A stretch of 64,000 bases of DNA from Marchantia polymorpha subsp. ruderalis (taxonomy: Eukaryota; Streptophyta; Marchantiopsida; Marchantiales; Marchantiaceae), in assembly GCA_037833965.1 (NCBI GenBank), contig AP031353.1, positions 17,300,501 through 17,364,500 on the forward strand, in the 5' to 3' direction. The notes beneath the pieces are model-generated. The model had not been told where the DNA came from and made no database searches. It saw only the letters and a program-made list of their open reading frames with translations. Positions 19,522 through 29,603 of this stretch are shown piece by piece; position 1 is the first letter of the stretch; every line of letters begins with the position of its first letter. The position numbers were made by a program, and so were the translations under genes.

Positions 19522-19995
19522 GTTGTTGGATCACGCAAGCACTCCGCTAAATCCTGCAACAAATGCCAATATCGTAGGAGAAGATCCAAGCGGTCGAGCT
19601 CTAGAAACGAATCTCACAGCTAGCTCGCTCATACGTCCATACCTTGACTACCAACTAGGGCAATAGGCTGCTGTCTCTTTCCAATAGTCCATCTGAAAAT
19701 CCATCGGATACAAGACAGCTACTCCAACAAGCACATCATACGATTCTGCTCACGTCATCACAGCGCGAACTCCACGCTGTGAACTATCATGCGCGTCATC
19801 ATGCCTCAACTGCACTGATACGCTCTCCTTGGTAATGAAATATGACCTATCACTAGTACCTCCAAGTGATGTTTGGATCTTGAATGTACAACGCTCCAAC
19901 TCGGATCTCCGAACTCCTAAAGTGATGCAAGCTGCTTTGCTCAACATCAAGGGCAGTGCACCAGAGTTAAGCAAAACTCTGGTTGTGACATACAC
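19522..19995 (-). pseudogene. aspartic protease and following linker
   Basis: An open stretch (19,995-19,750) has LLNSGALP at the place of the D-T/S-G-A active site, with Asn replacing Asp (AAC for GAC). Downstream it shows LGVRRSEL and QTSLGG, and across a stop YDVLVGVAVLYP, the usual second hydrophobic strand region of retropepsins. The Asp to Asn change alone would abolish catalysis. The linker to the methyltransferase (19,749-19,522) has two further stops. Confidence 0.75.
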
Positions 19996-20597
19996 CTATC
20001 ATGTAGAACTGCTAAGCAAAACAAACCACTCCAGTTGTCTACTAGACACACAACAGGTACAATCCTCTCGCGATCAATGGCTGGCCGGGCTAGTAATAAC
20101 TCCATCTTTGCCGCAGCCGTCAGCCAAGTCGTCTCATCCTTTAGTGTAGGCGTTGAGGGTTGCTTTACAGCAGTATCCTTGCGTATCTTGGCACTTGTAG
20201 CAATTACCCTCTCACGTTCACACAATGTGGCTGCTACACAAAATACACAAGCCACATCAATCTCGGAGTCCATCAGCTCCATGGCTGAAAACAATGGAGA
20301 TTTCATCACCAAAGTAGCCATCCGCATTGTTACACTAGATGATGTCTCCGCGCCCACAACATGTGATGTAGATGACTCAGTCTGCAGTTAATGATCACTG
20401 TGTGGTATAGCAATCATGGATGAAGTACTGCCCACCTCTAACAACTGGAATGACTGGGGAAGTCTAGGTTGTCTTCCACCCTTAGCTTTCTTGGGGTTTA
20501 ACTCTACGGTCGCACCACGTGGCTCTGAAGCACAAGCAACACCTCTCGTCACTACAATGCTAGACAACGTTAATATTCCATCCTCAGGCAATGAACA
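19996..20597 (-). pseudogene. possible gag C-terminal or gag-protease linker remnant
   Basis: Open minus-strand stretches at 20,357-19,996 and 20,600-20,388 precede the protease in the right place for gag. A CVFCVAATLC segment is Cys-rich but does not match a CCHC zinc knuckle. I cannot recognise a capsid domain, so this is named from position only. Confidence 0.35.
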
Positions 20598-20639
20598 CAT
20601 GAAGTCTACTGTGTTGCAATCAACACAGTAGACTTCATG
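20598..20639. repeat. perfect 19-bp hairpin at the edge of the gypsy remnant
   Basis: CATGAAGTCTACTGTGTTG (20,598-20,616), loop CAAT, then the exact reverse complement (20,621-20,639). It sits exactly where similarity to the retrotransposon ends, which suggests a foldback rearrangement at a truncation point. Confidence 0.8.
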
Positions 20640-22269
20640 GAACGGGAAGCGGCCAGTGTTTGCTCAAGAACAGCTTGAGATATGTTTCCGTGAAGTGACT
20701 AAGAATCTTTGTTGTATTTTGTGTTCACTATTATATGTTTCTTTTTGTAAAACTTCTATTACTAACAAAATCTATCATCTCACCACAAGCCATCTTCCTT
20801 GAGCCAAATTGTATATCTCCAAATTCATTGGAATTTAGATGCTGCAGTCTGCTCTGTTATTTTTTGACGGAAAATAAACACCAACGGAATCGCTCAATTT
20901 GGTCCAGACAGTCTTAGACCATTCCTGGAGGCTTTAACGAGCTTCCTAAACTTTAAAAGCTCTATAACCTTGGCAGTTGTCACTTCTGAACTGTCAGACA
21001 ACTCTGAGTTCTTTTCCTTCAAATTTTCACTTATGCTCTTTCAATTCTCGCTATAACGAGCGAAACATCTGACTTCCGAATTCGGCTCTGAAGAATGGTT
21101 TAATCACAGCCTGTAGTATAAGCACTTAGAGGTAGGTGGTTTTCAGAATACTCCAGCAGGATGCCACCATTGACGTACTGTACTTCTTACATTAACCCCC
21201 CAAAAACTGGTGTAGAAAATATCCTGCAGTTCCGCTTGTCCCGGTGTTGTCATCGCTATGCTCAAACATGCCGATACAAACTCTCGTACAGACCATACAT
21301 AGCAACAACTATACAAGCGACCACTTCTCCTCTATAAAGGCATCTGCTAAGGGTTTGTCATAGTTTGTAGCAAGGAGGCCATCTATGGAATCCCCCTTTG
21401 AATATTGCTTGCTTCTTGAAATCACCACTCTGAAACGCAAAATATATCTTTGGTACATTGCTTTTCAAAAAAACTAGTTCAATCCTTCTAGTTTTGGACT
21501 TATGTTTCCCTTCTTGATCTTCATTAGAATAAGAATCTTACTTTGCTTTTATGATTTAACTTTTCAAGCTAGGTTACGAACGAGTGCTGCCTGCTATTCA
21601 CCACTAACGCGCGCTTCTTTCATTCTTCTCGTGGAACCATTCAAGTGTATCTCGGCAATTGCAAAGAATTTGTGGAGCCTGCCTGTCGGTGTGAACGGGA
21701 AACTTAGCTTGAATCTCCCCGTAAAGGTTTGAGGTCAACTATGCAAAAAACATCACTTCACTACGATGGACAGAATTCAGGCTCGTTTCGACGAGAGACA
21801 AGGGGTGTCGACTTACGAGCGACTTACGAGCGTGTAATTTGACCTAAGAACCTAGAACCATCTCCTTTTTGGCATGTATCTTGTCAAAATGTCCCAAATC
21901 AATTGCACCATACGATCTTCAAAACCCTTATCTCCCAAGGACCTTGACTCCTCGAGTGAAAACTTTGGAATTCCCATCAAAAATCACACACAATCTCACA
22001 ACTACAGATAAATGCAAACTCATCCAAATTTTAATTAAATCCAAACGGGAGTTCTTCGAGAAATTTGACGTGTTTTCCCTCACTGGAAAATACGTGTAAG
22101 TCTTGATTATCCAACTGGCAACAAAACCGTCACATATATTAATTGAGCCCAACCCACTCGTCACAAGAATACAGGTCGATGCTTGAGGATGCTCACTCGT
22201 CCAACGCTACAAGCTCGACTCAAAGGATTGAACGTTCTTCGAGTTGTCGGCGCCTCTATAGACTCCCGA
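20640..22269. other. spacer without a supported gene
   Basis: Only short open stretches without recognisable domains occur here. A short direct repeat (CGACTTACGAG twice) lies near 21,810-21,832. I see no RNA gene. Confidence 0.5.
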
Positions 22270-22415
22270 AAGCGGTAACCCTAAGATTGACATCTAAATA
22301 TATTAAGAAACAAAACTACATGACATTTAACTACATGACATTTAATGTAGATGATCCTCCTAGCTTAATATAGGTAGGATCCGAGATTAGTCCTTAACTA
22401 GAGTTAATTTCAACA
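22270..22415 (-). repeat. LTR 5' end next to a polypurine tract
   Basis: On the minus strand TGTTGAAATTAACTCTAGTT starts at 22,415 and is preceded by the purine run TTAAGGGGGAGAT (22,428-22,416), the usual arrangement of a polypurine tract before a 3' LTR. Its first ~50 bases match the LTR start at 27,150 (TGTTGAGGTTAACTCTAGTT). The rest diverges, and the far end is not defined. Confidence 0.55.
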
Positions 22416-22694
22416 ATCTCCCCCTTAACTCATGTTAAGGAAACATTAACCTCTGTAACCTACATTATTACTCCGCGAGAAGATGTAGACAAAAACCTAA
22501 CACAATGTTCAATTTTTACAAAAGAGTTAATTAGAACTAAATCGTAGTCATAGCAAGATAGAGTTATAACATTAAGAGGTAACTAAAAACCTTATGACTT
22601 ATAGTCATCCGTGATTGTTCCTCACTTTAGTCCAGAACTCACTCGCACCGTCATCAGCACCAGCAATTAAGCATTGCCCGCGACTTACATCGTC

Positions 22695-23450
22695 CTGTAA
22701 GACCTGATATTGCATGTGTGAAATAAAATTATAATTAGCCAAGGAATTAATCATGGTTAGGATAGTTATGACTAAATCTAGCTAGTTATGACTAAGACTA
22801 GCTAGTTTAGCTATAATGTCTATACTTGGCGGAATAACTAGAGAAGTTCTAGAAGATTTGAGTGAGCACTTCTATTTTGTCTTGTACAAAAGTCTAGATT
22901 CCAAGAGAAAAGACTTTTGAACTTCATGTTTAGTTTTGATTGGTTTGACTAAAGTAAGGAGTATTCCATTGGTTAGACTAAGTCTTATGTTGACTTAGTG
23001 GAAAGTGGAAGTTCTAGAAGTTGGAAAGGCACAAATGGCATGTCGCCACCTCAATCTATGGATTAGTAAACATCTGGAAGGTTTAGGGGGCCAATGGCAT
23101 GTTGCCACATATTGATTACTAGTCAACCTTACTATGGTTTATCTTCGTAAAAGTAAGTTAGATAGAAATTACCATTTGTTACTATGGTAAATTTTCAAGT
23201 AATATATATAGAGAAGTAGGGAAGAGCCTCTCAAGCAAGTTTGGAGAGTTCATATGTAGAGACTTGTTTCATATATGAAAGGGTGACGAATTTTCAGTAC
23301 CTTGGAGTGTCGATGAGTGTATGAGTTGGAGTGATACCTTGAGAGATTGTGTGAGAGGGTGTTTAGGTTATGAGCATGATGCGGAATCCTAGTACTCTAG
23401 AATCATGATGAGCTACCGAAAAGCCATCTGAGGTAAACGTGAGTGAGAGT
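22695..23450 (+). repeat. LTR remnant, same family as 43,741-44,535
   Basis: Starts TGTAAGACCTGATATTGC and runs about 750 bp with strong similarity to the LTR at 43,741, including TAGCTATAATGTCTATA.TTGGCGGAA, CAATGGCATGT.GCCAC, the TATA-like ATATATAGAGAAG (about 23,203), and CAGTACCTTGGAGTGTC followed by TGAGAGATTGTGTGAGAG. Similarity fades after GAGGTAAA near 23,440. No coding part is seen next to it. Confidence 0.65.
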
Positions 23451-23479
23451 TAGCCCGGAGGTTACAGTCCGTGACTAAC

Positions 23480-23790
23480 CGTTACCATTTCCCGCGACTA
23501 AATGTCGACCGCAACTTACGACGCCCGCGACCGTTGCTCGCAACTATCCTTTTACCACAATTTACCATCGCTCGCAACCGGCCATCACCGTAGTCCGCTT
23601 CGACTATTGCCCGCAACCAACCGTCTTCATCGTTGGCAACTTATCGTCTCCATGCCCACAACTATTGCACGCTACTAAACGTCATCGTCGCCTACGATTT
23701 ACTGTCTCCATTGACTATCGACTGTCACCATCAAATGCCTGTTAACTGCGGTTGCTCTATCTAATGTGGTTACTCCATCGACAATGTCCA
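23480..23790. repeat. degenerate minisatellite, units of about 20-25 bp
   Basis: Variants of a short unit follow one another: CCCGCGACTAAATGTCGACC, CCGCAACTTACGACG, CCCGCGACCGTTGCTCGCAAC, TGCCCGCAACCAACCGTCTTC and more. No frame is kept across the array. The family is unknown to me. Confidence 0.5.
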
Positions 23791-24448
23791 TCATGCAGAC
23801 CAAGGTCGCTCTAGCCGAACGTGGTTGCCTTGCCAATTGCGTTCTATCCGATCTATCGCGGTTGGGGTGAACCTCCAACCTGCCTCGCCACTCGGCTCTA
23901 CCATTCAACTCTTGATTAGACCTCGCCACGCAGCAAGCATTTGCGCCTGTCAATCGGCTCTCGGCTTGCTCGAAGCCTGCTGTTCGACGGCAAGTTAGGA
24001 ATCAAGAACAAGATGTGTGCCATTCGAGCTTGTGCAATACCCCACTTCTCTCCACGCGACGCTCGAGAGAGGAAAATATTCCTCTGTTCTATTCTCGTCA
24101 TTCGTCTCTCGGGCCACGGCCCCTTGGGCCTTGTTATTTAAGGGTGGATGCTGGCCTAGCACTTGGCCGCTCCGATAACCACTCTCTATATCAATGAGCA
24201 CAGTCGCGCAGTCGGGATCCGTCCACTCGTCGTTTGAAATGTCATGTTTAGCATGCCCTATTTGTTGTACCCCAAGCCGTAAGCAAATCGCGGCACCGTC
24301 AAGGTGCTGCTGTCTGCCATAAGGATTGTTAGGCTCTTCAGCACCATGTATGTGCAGCCGCCAACGCTCCCCCACTAGCAGCGCGATGCTGTTCATCATT
24401 GAGACCTAGACTTATGACGTTTTTTGGCTCGTCTGCACCTTCGCCGGT

Positions 24449-24752
24449 TGTAATATTAGGATTTAGATTGAAGTTCACTAGAAGATGGAAACATAAACTC
24501 TGAAGATGAGAGATACCAACAATGGTTCTCATCTTTCTTATATAGCTCTCACCAACAAGTACAAGGAAATAAGATATTATTCACACCATCCATCCCACTT
24601 CTAGTGGATGGATGGCGTGGCGGATAACCCTAACAAGTAACTGATTGCTGACGTGGCGCTCCCAACTGACACACATACTCTCTACCTACTAAACGCGCGG
24701 ATCGCTGACGTGACAGTTGTGACTAGTGCACGCTAAAGTATCAATATCAACA
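24449..24752 (-). repeat. solo LTR, same family as 42,967-43,325 but inverted
   Basis: On the minus strand it starts TGTTGATATTGATACTTTAG at 24,752 and ends ..TAATATTACA at 24,449. It shares with the plus-strand copy at 42,967 the ACTTTAGCGTGCA start, several CACGTCAGC.ATC blocks, CCGCCACG, and AGAGCTATATAAG-type core sequence. No primer-binding site follows its end, so it looks like a solo or truncated LTR. Confidence 0.7.
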
Positions 24753-26915
24753 TTTTGAGTATCCTCTACCTAAACCTCTACATTCTAACTAACTAAAGAT
24801 AGGAACACCGGCACCGCGGCCGTCTTGCCCAAGCGTCGCGTAGTTGGTCCAGCCGACGTGATTTTTCCTCAGATCGCGGTTGATTCGAATGACGTGGTTT
24901 GTTTTGCCCACCACAATCATGGGCTGCTCCGGCCACCACGATGGAAACTCGTCATGCATCCGCGAGAGTGGAAAAAGGGGGTTTGGGAGGAACTTGCATT
25001 TTTTGCCTCCTCTTGCATGATGTCATCGTTGCCATGCCCTCAACCTATCATTCACCCTGCCGCTTGACTGCTCCATCCAGACCGCCATTAGGCCTGACCC
25101 ACTCACGCATCCTGTACGTGATGTGCGGCTGTACGTCTCGCCGGGCGGAAGTGGAGGCTATACGCCCTCGCCTCTCAGTCCACACTTGGACCCCTCTAAT
25201 CACAACGTTGTCTCCGCGCAGTAATACGCAACTCTATTTGTAACTGTACCTAAAACTTTGCTGATTGATCATAACGATCAATCAGCAAAGTGTCATCCCC
25301 ATTCAAGAAACCTAAGCCGCAAATCCGCTGAATTGCTTCTTTCTCATACGATGCTAGAGCGATCTCCAAGGACTGGACAGAAATTTAGTCTGCAGTGCAT
25401 TCATTCTATTTGAATTCCTCTATAACATACAACAATTTGAGAAGTCTTCAACCATCCACTCTACTTCTTAGCTTTTCTTCTACACGCCGTATTTGAATGC
25501 GGCCCTCACATACCCTAACCACCTTCTCTCCATGAAGTGGTCCAACTCCATCAATTTGACAATGTTCATGGCAGGAATCAAAATGGCTTGTTCCTTTTGA
25601 ATGTCCTTGGCGCTCTTCATTTTTTGCGCGATGAAGGTATCAAGCTAAATGTTGATTTGCCCACTCACACCGTTGTACGCGGTCATGTTGGAGGAGTATA
25701 GAGGAATTGAGACAGCAAGCCTCACCATAGGACGAATTTGTACTTGCTGGGCACGGAGATCATGGCTGGATCGTCTCGCCCAAGCATCCACTGCCATTGA
25801 ATTTAACATAGACGCCAAGGAGAAGTTTTGCTTCCTCAGGCACACGAATTTCTACTGCTGCTGGTTTGTTGTGTCGTGCTTATTTTGCCCAATTGCATCA
25901 TCATGCTTTTGAATTGCATCGCTCTGGATCGCCTAGCCGCGCCTCCGCGCTATTAGACGACCATCCATCAACGATTGAAGGTCTTCAAAGGAGGCTGTAG
26001 CGGCTTAGACTAAGTTCTCAAAAACATGAATCTACTCAGGATGTAGTTGTCCACTGCATCAAAACCCTTGTTAATCATGTGGTCAAGCTTGTGCACGTCT
26101 TTACTTCTTTTGAAATATTCGTTGTCGATGAATAGCGGCTTGCATAATCTCAATCTCCGTGAAAACAATGAAAAACAAGCCCAGAATCTAAGAGAGGTTA
26201 GTAATCTTGGAGCTAACAATGAACAAAAAAAATTCCACGAGTTACACAAATTAAAATTTTAAAAAAATTCTTAGAAGAAAAAGCAACTGTTCAGCAAAAT
26301 TAGGTGTTATAATTTACGCGTCAATTGTCTCTTCTCAGATTTCTTCAAGGTATTAGAGCTACACGACAGTAGCAAATAAAGAACACTTCTAATATATGAA
26401 TCATCAAGAAATGATGAAACAAATTTTTCTCGAAGTTTGATGACTTTCCAATGGCTGGATAGTGATTGAATCTTGAATCTCTCCCAGGGTGCTGAAAATC
26501 TTGGAGATCCAGTATTGTATATGCCAAGATCTCAAGGTTAACAAGTCCAAAATTCTATCACTACTCCCTTCAGAAAACCGTCAGTAAAATCTGATGTAAA
26601 CGTAAAATGAAACCATTGTGACAAACTCGAAACCTTCCAGCCGTGTCAATTTAGCAATCCAACATGGCATGAATCACTGAACCTGCATTCAAGAATAATA
26701 GTGCTTTGAAGCAGGCGTGATTCATTAAATGAAATTCTAAACGTGAATCGTCAATTGTTAGACAACCGTTAAGAAATCTCGTCCTAGAAAACCGTCAAGA
26801 TATCTTGTCTCAAAAACAGTCAATAAATTTTGTCACTAAAAAACTGTCAGAATACACCAACTAAAACAAGATGTTGAATACAGATCCAAACCGAAAACCT
26901 TGCTTTGATACGAAC
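24753..26915. other. spacer, possible internal part of a non-coding retroelement
   Basis: No domain is recognisable in any frame. It lies between an LTR with a primer-binding-like site (26,916-27,150) and an LTR start with polypurine tract (22,415), both on the minus strand, so it could be the internal part of a non-autonomous LTR element later hit by other insertions. A hairpin lies at 25,255-25,291. Confidence 0.4.
25255..25291. repeat. perfect 16-bp hairpin
   Basis: ACTTTGCTGATTGATC (25,255-25,270), loop ATAAC, exact reverse complement (25,276-25,291). Function unknown. Confidence 0.7.
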
Positions 26916-27150
26916 TGTAACGTCAAAACATGCAAGTGATAGTAAACACTTGAGACAAGATCTAACGTGGTTCACCCCTTCGAAGTAGATACATCCACCG
27001 AGAACATGTTGCACTTGACTTTAGTTTTCCTACACAAGACTTACTTCATGTATAGGCAGAAGCTGAGTATTTAACCCAAGTGTAGACGACCATCCTAGCT
27101 ATATTTAGCTAGTACCCGAGGTTAGTCCTTAACTAGAGTTAACCTCAACA
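26916..27150 (-). repeat. LTR with primer-binding-like site
   Basis: On the minus strand it starts TGTTGAGGTTAACTCTAG at 27,150 and ends GACGTTACA at 26,916, about 235 bp with TG..CA ends. The next bases on the minus strand, GTTCGTATCAAAGCAAGG (26,915 down), resemble the initiator-Met tRNA complement TGGTATCAGAGC with three to four changes. The family also occurs at 3,627-3,890, 22,270-22,415 and about 41,600-41,842. Confidence 0.6.
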
Positions 27151-27298
27151 AACATCACATATTTTGATAATCAAAAATTGAATACAATTAAGATGATGAA
27201 CAATAAAATAAAATCAATGAATATCATGATATCTAAGTGAAATCAAATAAAAATACTATTTGGTGTTTTCAATTCAGGTTTAATGTTTAAAGATGTTT

Positions 27299-27337
<39 letters not shown>

Positions 27338-28859
27338 GTTATTGTAGCTAGCACCTTTGGATGTAGATATATAATTTGAACACTATTTTCAAGATGATAT
27401 CACGAATTTATTCTAAAAAAAAGATTTTTTTAAAGTGATGTATAATTTATTATCCTGATTTATGTTAGTATACAAATGTTTGTTTAAAATAGAATGATTA
27501 AATGTTAATTTTTTTACTAATGTTTGAAAGCTATTAGCTTGAAATCTGGTTTGTCTAGTTTTGAAAAGTAGATGATCATTAGTATATTTAAAAAAATCTC
27601 TTTATTTATCTGAAAATTTTGAATTTTGAATTTATATTTTAAAATTAACTTAATAATCAAACTAAAAATAAATATATTGATATATATTTTTACTGAAAAA
27701 TTCACACCTTTGATTTATTTATTATTGTGTGATGTCAAAACATTTTTAAACTAAACCAATTTTCCATTTAAAAAATTTCATTTCAATTTTAAATCCAAAA
27801 AGAAAATTATGCATACTTTAAATTTCAATTCATTTTTTTCGATGATTTTTGAAATAAAATAAATTTATCATTAATAAATGTTCCAAAACTACACCATACT
27901 GAACTGGAAAAGGCGTAAACATGACGTGGATATTATGTAGTTTTTGGAAGGTAAAGATGAAGAGGATTGTCATGTGTAGACCATGGCCCTCAATACATAA
28001 TCAACTATGTACTCGCACTTGGTGTACATTACAGCACAACTTGGTTGTGGAAAGTGAGAAGGCCACGTGGTTGACTGCTCATTCACCCCTGTACAGTAAG
28101 CGGAAATTAGTCGGTCCGAGCAGATTCAAGCTCAAAGTTTCTCCATTCGAGTCGTTCTCTGAGAACGCGGTTTGTGACCGTTAAGGTTGAAACCTCACCA
28201 CTTTGCGAACGAGTTGTAACCTCAGTCACAAGTCTAAGGGATCAGACAGGGATGCCATGGCCAGATGGCGGGTTCGTCCACGCGCACAGTTCGTAATCTG
28301 GAGGTCACGTAAGCGCAGGCGAATCAGCGCGCGACGCGTGGGGCTAAAGTTAGAGCCTCTTTTCCAGACGCATTAACGGCCAGCGTTCAAATTGAAAGCG
28401 GTTTTGGCTGAAGAATTTCCCGGACAACTGCAAAAGATCTGATTGGTCACATGCCGAATTCATCGTCCACGGATTGGCAAGAAAACAACCTCAAATAACC
28501 AAAATCAGTTCGCCAGTTATTGTAAATTATGTCGAGTTGGTCGTGGTTAATCCGCGCCAGCCAGCCAGCCAGCCAGTGGTAGTGGCCGAGATAATCCGAC
28601 TGTAATCCACGTCTGTCGCTGGCTCCCATGGCGCAAAACGAGAATCGACGCCAGGCCCAGCCGGTGCCGCCGGTCGCAGACAGGGCACGGAAGGAATGCA
28701 GAAAGGCCGTCGTGGACCTCCCGAGGGGAAGGAGGGAGGGAAGGGAAGGGAGGATGCAGCCGGGGAGCGTCTAGTCCTTTCTCCTGCTTCTGTTCGTAGA
28801 GTTGGTTTTGGGTGAGTGTGTCGAGTGAGGCGGGGGCGGGGCGGGGGAGGGCAGGGCAG
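27151..28859. other. AT-rich spacer and upstream region of the TPR-DnaJ gene
   Basis: 27,151-27,900 is extremely AT-rich with an (AT)n run at about 27,308-27,332. From 28,200 the base composition rises toward the gene, with a CCAG repeat at 28,558-28,577. The promoter must lie here or just downstream, but no TATA box can be assigned with confidence. Confidence 0.5.
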
Positions 28860-29100
28860 GGTGGCGGGTGCCCTCAGCTCGGGTTGGAGGCCGTGAGCAG
28901 CTGCTAGAGGAGGAGGAGGAGCAGGAGGAGGAGGAAGGGGAAGGCGAGGCAAGGAAGAGGAGGGAGGGAAGAGAAGAGGAGGAGGAGGAGGGGGCAGGGA
29001 GAAGTGAAGAGAAGAGAAGAGGCGAGGAGAGGAGAGCAGGAGCGAGCTTGTGTTCTTCCTGCGACGAGGAGGGAGGAGGAGGAGGAGGGGGCGGGCGGGC
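28860..29100 (+). repeat. purine-rich (GGA/GAG)n tract, probable 5' leader of the TPR-DnaJ gene
   Basis: A long G/A-biased stretch with many GAGGAG and GGAGGA units lies 500-750 bp upstream of the start codon. Such tracts are common in plant 5' untranslated leaders and GAGA-type promoter regions. It creates spurious Glu/Arg-rich open frames on the plus strand and Ser/Pro-rich ones on the minus strand, none of which I call as genes. Confidence 0.6.
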
Positions 29101-29603
29101 AGAGGCAGAGACGGAACTACTCATCGTGGCGAGGGAGCGTCTCGTCTGTCTGCTGCTGCGTGCTGGCGGGCATGGTTGCTTGCACGCAGCGTCGGTCTAG
29201 GGATTGCGGACGGGCCGGGAACGGATTGGAGGTGGAGAGTGGTTTCTTTCCGGCGATCGCAGGATTGATTGATCGAGGGGAGGGAGGGTTTGGTGGCGAG
29301 GATTGCCGTCTGGGTTGTGCGTGGAGAGGATTTCTTGGAGGCCGGAGGAGTCGATGGTCAGAGGAGGAATTGAGGATTTGATTCGGGCGCGAGATCGGAA
29401 GAATCGGCGGAGGGACTGATTGAGAATATATTGGGTGAGGAAGTAGACGAGGTGCTGGTTGTGTTGTTGGTTGGTTGGTTCTGTATTTATGGTTGTGGTG
29501 TATGTTGTGTGCCGTTTTGTTAGATCGAGGCGCTGGAGGGGTGTTGTGTGAATATTATACATTCTCTTAGGAGGGGAATTTGTCGCGAGTGGTGGGAGGG
29601 AGC

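Larger units (their letters stand above)
4071..20597 (-). mobile_element. decayed Ty3/gypsy-type retrotransposon with methyltransferase and PHD finger, split by E elements
   Basis: Reading the minus strand from 20.6 kb down, remnants occur in this order: protease (19,995-19,522), C5 methyltransferase-like domain (19,521-18,171), reverse transcriptase (18,030-17,056), RNase H (about 16,880-16,460), integrase (16,458-15,927 continuing at 5,095-4,210) and PHD finger (4,206-4,071). The RT-RNase H-integrase order is that of Ty3/gypsy. Every domain has stops or frameshifts, so this copy is dead. Gag and the 5' LTR are not recognisable; the similarity stops at a perfect hairpin at 20,598. The integrase is interrupted at 5,096-15,921 by an unrelated element, and the frame resumes exactly after removal of the insert and one ATGTA. 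Confidence 0.85.

Noticed and set aside
24320-24350. Primer-binding site after the LTR at 24,449
   Set aside because: A TGGTGCTGAAGAGCC stretch on the minus strand lies about 100 bp from the LTR end and matches the tRNA-Met complement poorly.
28527-29200. Ser/Pro-rich and Glu/Arg-rich open frames upstream of the TPR-DnaJ gene
   Set aside because: They are simple translations of the (GGA)n tract on either strand.
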